Positions 15,484-22,066 of a stretch of DNA of 36,151 bases are shown in pieces; within the stretch, counting starts at the first letter, position 1; every line of letters starts with the position of its first letter. The notes under the pieces were generated by a model. That model had not been told where the DNA came from and searched no databases. It worked only from the letters and a program-made list of their open reading frames with translations. Made by a program: the position numbers and the translations under genes. Source of the DNA: Noviherbaspirillum denitrificans. GTDB taxonomy: Bacteria; Pseudomonadota; Gammaproteobacteria; Burkholderiales; Burkholderiaceae_D. Location of the stretch: positions 1,117 to 37,267 of the forward strand of contig NZ_LSTO01000006.1 in the NCBI RefSeq assembly GCF_002211445.1, given 5' to 3'.

Positions 15484-17025
15484 CTACTCCTCGGCCGCCG
15501 GCGCAGGAGCCGGATCCGGAGTCGGAGGAACGGGCTCGCCGCTGAGATTGATCTTGAGGCGCCGCGCCTCTTCCTCCTCGGCGGCCAGCTGCTGGAACAC
15601 CTCATCGATGTCGCCGCCCTGCTCCGTGATGATCTGCTTGCGACTCTTGAGCCCGCCGCGCACGGCCGCCATGTTGGCCTCGACGTCCTTGAGCGGATCC
15701 ACCCACGCCCAGCGACGGCTCTGCCATGCGTGCGCGCCGAACTTCTCCAGCTTGGCGATCGGCAGCGCGCTCCCGTTCGGCATCGTGATCGCGCCCCGCA
15801 TGAGCGCCATCTGCAGCCAATCCATGAACACTGGCTCGCAGAAGGACTCAACCATCCAGGCCTGCAGCGCCATCCACACGTCACGCTCCTCCAGGAGGCC
15901 GGCACGGATGGAGCTAAAGTTCACGCCCTCCAGATCGTTGGCAAGCGAGTTGTAAGAGACCAGGAGGCCGCTCGCGATCCCACGCAGGCAGAGTTTGATA
16001 AAGACATCCGTGTTTTGCGCCGGATAGTCCGGATCCCATGCCTTGAAGTCGTAGCCCTTCGGAAGGACGCTGAACGTTCCCGGATCCGCGTCCGTGACAA
16101 ATTCGCCCTCCTCGTCCTCGCCGTCGGAAAGCGGTTCGGCATCGCCGTCCGGACTGGTGAAAAAACCCATCTTTGCCGCGCCGGTGCGGGCCGCGACAAC
16201 AACGGCCTCCTCATAGCCGGCCAGCATGTTCATGCGCAGCATGGCCGCATGCGCCCAGGGAATCCCGCGAGACTGCTCCAGGAGCTCCGGCACGAAGCAA
16301 TGGAAGATGTCATCGGCCGGCACGCGCTCGACGCGGACAGACTGCCCGTTGATCGTCACCGGCATGCTCTCGCCTGGATGCAGCGTGAGGAGGTGATAGG
16401 CAACCGGCCGCCCGTAGGAGTTCATCTCGATCCCCATACGGATGAAATTGCCGTTGGAGAGCGTCTGATTGAACGCGACCGGCAAGCGGGAGATGTCCAG
16501 CACCTGTAGTGCATAGCCGAACGCATTGACCGTCTTGCCGCGCACGCGCCGGATCAGGATCTCGCCATCGCGGGCGACCGACTTGATGAACAGCTTTTGA
16601 ATGTCGACGAAGCTGAGACGCCCCGTCACATCGCAGACGCCGCGCTTTGCCCACTTGAGAAACGCTGCCTCAATCGCATTGTTGGCCAGCTCGTCCTTTT
16701 TCCCGCCCGGATCCGTGACTTGGCACTGCAGCTGGTGCCCCTTCGGGCCGACAACGCCATTGCCCACCATGTTGAGGAACTTGCGGAAATAGTCGTTGTT
16801 GTTGCCGAGGTCCCTCGATCGCGCCCGCATGACGTCGAGCGATCGGAAAATATCCGCGTCCGCGCTCACGTTGCTGACATTCCATCCTGCAGTAAGGCGC
16901 GAGCTCGACGCAGCGGCAAAGGTGCGGACCCGAATCGGACGCAGGACCGGCTCGGTCCTGACGATTGCCGGCTGCTCTTTCACGTAGCCAAGGCGCGAAG
17001 CCAGGCGCGTTAATACATTTGCCAT
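15484..17025 (-). CDS. Portal protein (lambda gpB family)
   Basis: This 513-residue protein should form the dodecameric ring through which DNA is packaged. The sequence follows the lambda-family portal: R-rich N terminus with DYFRKFLNMVGNGVVGPKG at about 78-95, GEILIRRVRG at about 155-165, the HCFVPELLEQSRGIPWAHAA region near 240-260 and a Pro/Ala/Glu-rich C-terminal tail. It overlaps the upstream gene by one base (TAATG). Length and neighbours are normal. Confidence 0.9.
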   Translation of the reverse strand: MANVLTRLASRLGYVKEQPAIVRTEPVLRPIRVRTFAAASSSRLTAGWNVSNVSADADIFRSLDVMRARSRDLGNNNDYFRKFLNMVGNGVVGPKGHQLQCQVTDPGGKKDELANNAIEAAFLKWAKRGVCDVTGRLSFVDIQKLFIKSVARDGEILIRRVRGKTVNAFGYALQVLDISRLPVAFNQTLSNGNFIRMGIEMNSYGRPVAYHLLTLHPGESMPVTINGQSVRVERVPADDIFHCFVPELLEQSRGIPWAHAAMLRMNMLAGYEEAVVVAARTGAAKMGFFTSPDGDAEPLSDGEDEEGEFVTDADPGTFSVLPKGYDFKAWDPDYPAQNTDVFIKLCLRGIASGLLVSYNSLANDLEGVNFSSIRAGLLEERDVWMALQAWMVESFCEPVFMDWLQMALMRGAITMPNGSALPIAKLEKFGAHAWQSRRWAWVDPLKDVEANMAAVRGGLKSRKQIITEQGGDIDEVFQQLAAEEEEARRLKINLSGEPVPPTPDPAPAPAAEE

Positions 17026-17612
17026 TAGAACCTCACGCGGATTTTGTTCTTGGGTTTCTGGCCGCTGGCAATGCGCGCTGCGCGATCCTCGGCGTTGACT
17101 TTGTTCTGCCAGTATTCGATCTGGTTGAGGATCTCGACGGCCGAATGGAACTTCATGCGACGACCGGCAATTTCATACTCAGCGACGTGCGCATTGCCGC
17201 CGGTGATGTATGTCTGATACGCGGCCTGCAGGGCCTCCAGGGACTTGCGCGCATCGGAGCGGCCGTCGTAGGTATTGAGCGTCGCAAGGTTCGGCTTGAC
17301 GATCATGCGGCTGGACGCCACGGTCAGGCGCTCAGCTCCAGCCTCGACCCATGCGGTCCAGTCATACGCACCGGCCGGATAGTCCTTGCTCGTTGCGGCC
17401 GGAATCTGCACCAGGTGATCCGCGCCGGACGCACCGGCCGTGATCTCGATCTTGGCCGATGCGTTAAGCAGGCGATACTTGAGCGTCCAGCCGGAGGTTG
17501 CCGGGAAGTCGGCCAAGGACCGCAGCCAGGAGATGGTGTCGCCGGCGACGATGATCGCGGGCTCTGTAGTCGGAGTCGTCATGCGGGCATGATGCTGGTT
17601 GCCGCGTGACAT
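17025..17612 (-). CDS. gpW-like head-tail protein with an extra N-terminal beta domain
   Basis: This 195-residue protein lies between terminase/Mor-like and portal genes, where lambda encodes gpW. The C-terminal part (about 125-180: EYEIAGRRMKFHSAVEILNQIEYWQNKV) resembles the small helical gpW fold. The first 110 residues look like an added beta-sandwich. Two starts are possible, ATG 17612 inside the repeated hairpin leader and ATG 17582; neither has a clear Shine-Dalgarno. The matching leader copy at 15.28 kb also encodes MSRGN at this point, so I keep the longer form. Role moderate, start uncertain. Confidence 0.6.
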   Translation of the reverse strand: MSRGNQHHARMTTPTTEPAIIVAGDTISWLRSLADFPATSGWTLKYRLLNASAKIEITAGASGADHLVQIPAATSKDYPAGAYDWTAWVEAGAERLTVASSRMIVKPNLATLNTYDGRSDARKSLEALQAAYQTYITGGNAHVAEYEIAGRRMKFHSAVEILNQIEYWQNKVNAEDRAARIASGQKPKNKIRVRF

Positions 17613-17635
17613 TTTTAGGGAAGGATGTCACTTTC
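17586..17635 (-). repeat. Duplicated 50-bp leader element with hairpin, copy 2
   Basis: This is the second copy of the element at 15256-15305, 2330 bp away. The hairpin arms are at 17606-17612 and 17625-17631. The ATG at 17610-17612 opens the gpW-like frame and sits in the stem. The element starts within the stop region of the Mor-like gene. Confidence 0.85.
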
Positions 17636-17921
17636 AAGCCGCTCGCGGTTTGGCGTGCACGATGCGCCGGATCTGGCGCTCGTTAAGTTTGAAACGCTTC
17701 CCGAGCTCAGCATAGTTCGCGCCGGTAAACAATGACCGGATCAGCCCGTCACGCTCGGCGCGGCTCTGACTTCCGCCCACCTTCGGAATGTAAATCTTTT
17801 CCCCGCCCAAGTTGGTCCGCAGTTGCTCCTCCAGCACCGTAGCGACGACATCGGCAACGGCCTTGGTGAAGGCAGGATGTTGCACCACGCGCTTAGCCAG
17901 GTCCTTGATAAAGTCGCTCAT
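17634..17921 (-). CDS. Mor-family transcription activator-like protein
   Basis: This 95-residue protein resembles the Mor/C activator family of phage Mu. It has a helical N-terminal dimerisation part, a GGEKIYIPKVGGSQSRAER linker, then a helix-turn-helix at about 68-90 (NYAELGKRFKLNERQIRRIVH). Members activate middle or late phage promoters by binding dyad DNA. It lies 4 bases after the large terminase gene and is immediately followed by the duplicated hairpin element. It is unusual to find a late-type activator inside the packaging operon; feedback on late transcription is an inference. Confidence 0.75.
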   Translation of the reverse strand: MSDFIKDLAKRVVQHPAFTKAVADVVATVLEEQLRTNLGGEKIYIPKVGGSQSRAERDGLIRSLFTGANYAELGKRFKLNERQIRRIVHAKPRAA

Positions 17922-17924
17922 TGG

Positions 17925-19982
17925 TTATCCCCTCCAGCCCTGAACAAATCCTGATTGCCGCACCTTGCGGGTTTTTGTCTTGCGTGCCGGCGCGGCCGGC
18001 GCTTGCTCCGTCGCGCCCTGGTCGACCTGCTCGGCCGTCTCCTGCGCCGCCTCTCGCTCGATCGGCGGCTCCGGCAGCGCGAAGAGATCGCCCGTCGGAG
18101 GCTGGACGATGGACTCCAACTTGTCCCACATCTTCTGCGTGTATCGATGCAGGTCGAGCGCGTGCGCGGCAAAGGTTGCATAGACTGTGCAGTCCAGCAC
18201 CTCATTGCGCACGCCGGCGCTTTTCTTCACCCATCGATAGACCTCGCCGACAGCGGTGCGCTGCAGGATCCGGATCTCCGCCGTGAGCTGCGTATAGAAC
18301 TCGTCCGGCAGCTCTTTCGAGAAATGCACGAATCCGGGCCCCGGCGTCATCACCTTGAGCTGTCCATGGATCAAGTCCTTGGCCGTGTCGGTGCCAACAA
18401 ACCACAGTTTGACGCCGCGCTTGATCACCTTGCCCTTGCTGTTGACGTCCTGCATCGAGGCCTTGCCCTTGATCGGCACCCCTTGCTTGTTGTCACCCTT
18501 GACGGCGAAGATCCGCCGGCGCGCGCGCATGCGGCAGAAGTCATACACCTGGTGCGTGAAGTGACCGCCGGTGTCGATCGCCGCGGCCTCGATCGCGAGC
18601 AGCTGGCCGCTCGCGTGCCGGAACTTGGTCTGCAGGTACGTGTCGAGCTTTTCCCAGTCCCGCTCATCGGCAGGATTGGCCTGCAGGACGGTGTAGTCAA
18701 TCGTCCACCGCTCCATGCCTCGCCCCCATCCGTAGACGGTGATCTCGAATCGGTTGTCCTGGACGTCGACGCCGGCCGTCAGCACCAGACAACCCATCGG
18801 CACGGTGCGCAGCGCAAACGGCTCGGCGCGCAGCTTGAGCTCGTTCTCGTCCGTCTGCTCGACCTCCTCCTCCCAGGACTCGCCGAGCGTCGTGTTGACG
18901 AAGGTCTTGAGCTCGGCCTTGTCGCCGGCTTTTGCCTTGGCAACTGCGGAGAGAAACTCGCGCACGATCTGCGCCCAGCTCGTCATCGGGCTATAGGCCG
19001 TCCAGATATGGAACGCGACCGAGTGCGGAGCCGGGACCAGGCTTCCGTCACGGTCCCGGAAGTTGCCCTCCTGGTCGATCCAGACGCCCTCGCGATCGAC
19101 CCACCGGCCGCGCTTCCAGACTGAGAGATACTCCGCCTGCGTGTAGTGCACCCCGCAGGCCTCGCAAAGGTGCGTCACGGTCTCCGGATCGTCGTTGATC
19201 CACTTGAATCCATACGGCAGAGGCTGATCGTTCTTGTCCTTGCCGCCCCATCGGATCGTGTGCTCGGTGCCGCAATGCGGGCAAGGGATGTTGAACCGGA
19301 AACTGCGCTCCGCCTCCTGCTCACGCGCCTCGATCATGCTCAAGTGCTTGAGCTTCGGTGTGCTGCCGCCGATCTGTTTCGGGAACGTCGCGCCCTCGAT
19401 CCGCTTGCCGGACAACGTGATCGGACTGCCCTCTTTTTCAATGTCCGTATCGAATCCGTCGACCTCATCAAGGATTGCGACATCAACCGACAGTCGCCGG
19501 TAATTCTTCGCAGCCTTCCCGCCGCGAATATGCAGCACGGAGCCGAGGAAAGTCTTTTGCCGCAGCGTGTTGTTCTTGTGCCTGGACAGGTACTCAGGGA
19601 ACACGCGCTGCATGGTCTTGACGTCGCGCAGCATCGGATCGACATCCGTCTTTACAAAGTCGTCCGCGTCGTCGTCTGTCGGCTGCCAGACAGCCTGGTT
19701 CCGCCGCTTGTGCTCGGCAAAGTACGCCATGGCCGCAAGGATGATCTTCGTGTAGCCGACGCGCGCCGACTTGCGGACCCATACCTCCCTGATGTCGTCG
19801 TTGCTGATGCAGTCCATGATCCCGATCTGATACGGGAAGGCGGACCACGCCTGCTCGACATAGCTCGACTCGGCCGAAAGGTAGAAGTGCTCCTCCGCCC
19901 ACTGCGACAGGCGCACAGGCGGAGGGACCTCGAACGGGGACAAGCCCCGGTCAATCGCTCGCTGAATTTCCGACAAGTCCAT
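17925..19982 (-). CDS. Terminase large subunit (gpA family)
   Basis: This 685-residue packaging motor and nuclease belongs to the lambda gpA type. The Walker A variant KSARVGYTK is at 71-79 and Walker B LDEVDGFD at 171-178. A zinc-ribbon insert has C234, C237, C273 and C276. Nuclease acidic residues include D406 and D409 in TAGVDVQDNRFE. A C-terminal Pro/Ala/Glu linker ends in a basic tail. It overlaps the small subunit gene by 32 bases, as is common. Family assignment is secure. gpA-type terminases usually cut at cos sites. Confidence 0.95.
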   Translation of the reverse strand: MDLSEIQRAIDRGLSPFEVPPPVRLSQWAEEHFYLSAESSYVEQAWSAFPYQIGIMDCISNDDIREVWVRKSARVGYTKIILAAMAYFAEHKRRNQAVWQPTDDDADDFVKTDVDPMLRDVKTMQRVFPEYLSRHKNNTLRQKTFLGSVLHIRGGKAAKNYRRLSVDVAILDEVDGFDTDIEKEGSPITLSGKRIEGATFPKQIGGSTPKLKHLSMIEAREQEAERSFRFNIPCPHCGTEHTIRWGGKDKNDQPLPYGFKWINDDPETVTHLCEACGVHYTQAEYLSVWKRGRWVDREGVWIDQEGNFRDRDGSLVPAPHSVAFHIWTAYSPMTSWAQIVREFLSAVAKAKAGDKAELKTFVNTTLGESWEEEVEQTDENELKLRAEPFALRTVPMGCLVLTAGVDVQDNRFEITVYGWGRGMERWTIDYTVLQANPADERDWEKLDTYLQTKFRHASGQLLAIEAAAIDTGGHFTHQVYDFCRMRARRRIFAVKGDNKQGVPIKGKASMQDVNSKGKVIKRGVKLWFVGTDTAKDLIHGQLKVMTPGPGFVHFSKELPDEFYTQLTAEIRILQRTAVGEVYRWVKKSAGVRNEVLDCTVYATFAAHALDLHRYTQKMWDKLESIVQPPTGDLFALPEPPIEREAAQETAEQVDQGATEQAPAAPARKTKTRKVRQSGFVQGWRG

Positions 19983-20448
19983 CGATCTCGTCCCAGTCCA
20001 GTTTTAGTGCGGCCGCCATGTTGCGCGCCTTGGCAATTTCATCGGTGATCAGTCTCAGGTCCTCACTGCTGAGATTCTTTGCTGCGCGCTTGATCTGGAT
20101 CGGCAGCGCCTCCAGGACGCCGGCGACTTGCCGCGCCATGTTCGCCAGGACCAGCTCGATCAACGAGATCGGCGCGAGCTCTTTGCGCGTCTGCGCATTG
20201 ACCATCGCGAACTTGTCCGCTTGTTCCTTGGCCAAGCGCGCGCGCTCCTGGACGAGGTCGAGCCCGCCCTCGGAGGCTCGGCCGGCGGCCTGCTCCCGGA
20301 GGTTGGCGCAATACGAATGCAGCCACGCGCCAGCGGGATCCCCGTTTTTTAGGACGCCTTTTGCGACCAAGGCGCTCACTGCAGGCTGAGAGATCCCGAC
20401 CATGGCAGCGAACTCGCCTTGAGTGACGCGAGACGAAAGGTCAGGCAT
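19951..20448 (-). CDS. Terminase small subunit (Nu1-like)
   Basis: This 165-residue protein has an N-terminal helix-turn-helix (VTQGEFAAMVGISQPAVSALVAKGVL) that should recognise the packaging site, and a long helical C-terminal part. It precedes the large subunit as in lambda. I chose ATG 20448 because AGGGGG lies 8 bases upstream; the ATG two codons earlier is only 2 bases from it. The 94-bp gap upstream is a plausible place for cos. Confidence 0.85.
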   Translation of the reverse strand: MPDLSSRVTQGEFAAMVGISQPAVSALVAKGVLKNGDPAGAWLHSYCANLREQAAGRASEGGLDLVQERARLAKEQADKFAMVNAQTRKELAPISLIELVLANMARQVAGVLEALPIQIKRAAKNLSSEDLRLITDEIAKARNMAAALKLDWDEIDGLVGNSASD

Positions 20449-20542
20449 AAACATAACCCCCTAGGAAAAATGCCATGACTAGAACGCGCTCGAGGACTGA
20501 ATTACCCTCAGGCGGACGCTGTAGGAAGGACCCGCGCATAAC

Positions 20543-21316
20543 TCAGAACAATCCCTGTTGTTGTGTCGGCATGGCGGTCCTCATTGCCTTTTCGAGTTCA
20601 CGCTCGAAGTGAATCGGCAGGCGCTGCTCAGCAACGCGGCTGGCCACCCCGAAGAAGTCGAAGCGCTTCGCGTATCCGGCCTGCGACGTGAAGATAAAGA
20701 CCGGCCTGATTGCAGAGCCGCGCGAGAACCGCTTCTTCAAGTAGATGCCCGGCTTCAACCCTCGCACCTGTGTTGGCAGCGCGAAGTAGGTAACACCTTG
20801 CCGCGCAACGGTCCGCCTCGATGCCGCGCTGTTACTTCGGCGTGACTCAAAGCCTGACGCCATCTGCACCCGCAGCTGTGAAAGGATCTGTACGATCTGG
20901 CTCCGCTTGACGTTGCCGAAGGCATCGAGCTGCGCGCCTGCCGCAGGGATTGCGTAATCGCCCGACCGCATGAGACCTGCTGCCTGCAGTGCGCGCTCCA
21001 TCCCCTTCTGCGTCCGCGCCCCCCCGTAGATCTCGGGCCCGAGGTAGCGATCGGCAGGCGTGCCGCTCCCGAAGGTGTTGTCCTTGACCCATACCTGCGC
21101 CTCCAGGTTGTCTCGCGTTGCGCGCCGGAGGAAGAGACTGTTGAGCGTGTACGGTGTCGGCTTATCGAACTTCCGCGCCATCTCGCTCTTGAGCTCATCG
21201 CGAACGTCCTGCCCTGTCTTGGTCAACGCCACCGCTGCCGCGTATCTCGCCTGCTTGCCGATATCGGCGATCTTGGACTTAATCTCGTCCAGGTTGTGGG
21301 ATACGGTGATCTTCAT
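20543..21316 (-). CDS. Putative minor tail protein (gpZ-like), uncertain
   Basis: This 257-residue, strongly basic protein has a helical N terminus (MKITVSHNLDEIKSKIADIGKQARYAAAVALTK) and a central Arg/Gly-rich part. The N-terminal pattern is like minor tail protein Z and other tail-completion proteins. It lies upstream of the terminase genes rather than beside the tail genes, which is odd for that role. ATG overlaps the upstream stop (ATGA) and has GGAGG 9 bases before it. Function is not settled. Confidence 0.45.
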   Translation of the reverse strand: MKITVSHNLDEIKSKIADIGKQARYAAAVALTKTGQDVRDELKSEMARKFDKPTPYTLNSLFLRRATRDNLEAQVWVKDNTFGSGTPADRYLGPEIYGGARTQKGMERALQAAGLMRSGDYAIPAAGAQLDAFGNVKRSQIVQILSQLRVQMASGFESRRSNSAASRRTVARQGVTYFALPTQVRGLKPGIYLKKRFSRGSAIRPVFIFTSQAGYAKRFDFFGVASRVAEQRLPIHFERELEKAMRTAMPTQQQGLF

Positions 21317-21705
21317 GCCTGCTGTCCTCCTGACTTTGTGCAGACGTCTGCACTACTCGTGAATACCTTGCGCAGCTCATCCGCCTCGCGCTTGACGTCG
21401 CGATAGTCCGCCTGGTTGGCCGGACGGATGGTGATGCCGCGCCGCTTGGCATCGTCCCTCGCGAGCTGGATCCACTCAGGCTCGCGGGATTGAGCGATGC
21501 CGCGCTCATCCCAGTACGTGATCGAGGTGATCTCCAGGTTGTGCTTGGTGCCGACCTGGTGCCCGTTCTCCTCGGCATAGAAGACCGGCTCACCCCTCAG
21601 ACTCCGCCGGATCTGGCCGTCAACGAACTCCTGCCCGAACACTTCCCGCAAGTGATCGACGACTCCTGCAACCCAGGGCATTTGATCTCTCAGACTTGTG
21701 CTCAC
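21313..21705 (-). CDS. Unknown 130-residue protein, GTG start
   Basis: I start this at GTG 21705 because AGGAGG lies 9 bases upstream. An open frame continues further up but runs through the non-coding repeat block and is not protein-like. The protein (VSTSLRDQMPWVAGVVDHLREVFGQEFVDGQIRRS...) is charged and mixed helix/strand. I do not recognise a family. Its C terminus (SADVCTKS) is encoded by one copy of the dispersed palindrome. It is translationally coupled to the next gene. Confidence 0.55.
   Translation of the reverse strand: MSTSLRDQMPWVAGVVDHLREVFGQEFVDGQIRRSLRGEPVFYAEENGHQVGTKHNLEITSITYWDERGIAQSREPEWIQLARDDAKRRGITIRPANQADYRDVKREADELRKVFTSSADVCTKSGGQQA
21338..21353. repeat. Dispersed palindrome, copy 2 (16 bp)
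   Basis: GTGCAGACGTCTGCAC, a perfect palindrome, lies inside the last codons of the 130-residue gene and 22 bases before the next ATG. Same core as copies at 13046, 30121 and 34868. Confidence 0.85.
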
Positions 21706-22066
21706 TTTGTCCAACCTCCTATTGGTTGGACAAAAGGTTGGACGGCTGAAACCCGCTTGAATGCTGGTCCTGACCAACCTCCCAACCTGCCCAACCTGTT
21801 TTGAAGTTTTGCCGAAAAGGAAAAGACGGAATCCTCCCGTCGCGTATACGCGTGCGTGCGTGTGTGCGCGTGTCCGGAATCGGTTGGCGAGGTTGGGAGG
21901 TTGGCGGAGCCAATAACCACGCGGGTTTGCGCCGTCCAACCTCGAAAACAGAAGGTTGGACGACGTCGGACGAAAGCCCATCGAACCAGACCCAATGCCC
22001 TTTTCCGCCCGCAGCAATGCCGCGCACGATCCCTGGTGCAAAGTTGTCCGGTTCATCACCGATTGA
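21706..22066. repeat. Non-coding block of GGTTGG/CCAACC repeats, possible replication origin
   Basis: There are eleven copies of the hexamer GGTTGG or its complement between 21711 and 21959. An 11-bp perfect inverted repeat lies at 21706-21716/21724-21734. A 10-bp perfect one lies at 21933-21942/21953-21962. Arrays of three phased copies (21774, 21782, 21791 and 21882, 21891, 21899) form an imperfect inverted repeat of 23-bp arms. A 33-base alternating purine-pyrimidine run lies between those arrays. It directly follows the primase-helicase gene. Iteron-like origin is an inference. Confidence 0.6.

Noticed and set aside
17955-19124. Plus-strand open frame (389 codons) opposite the large terminase
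   Set aside because: Shadow of a well-supported terminase gene on the minus strand.
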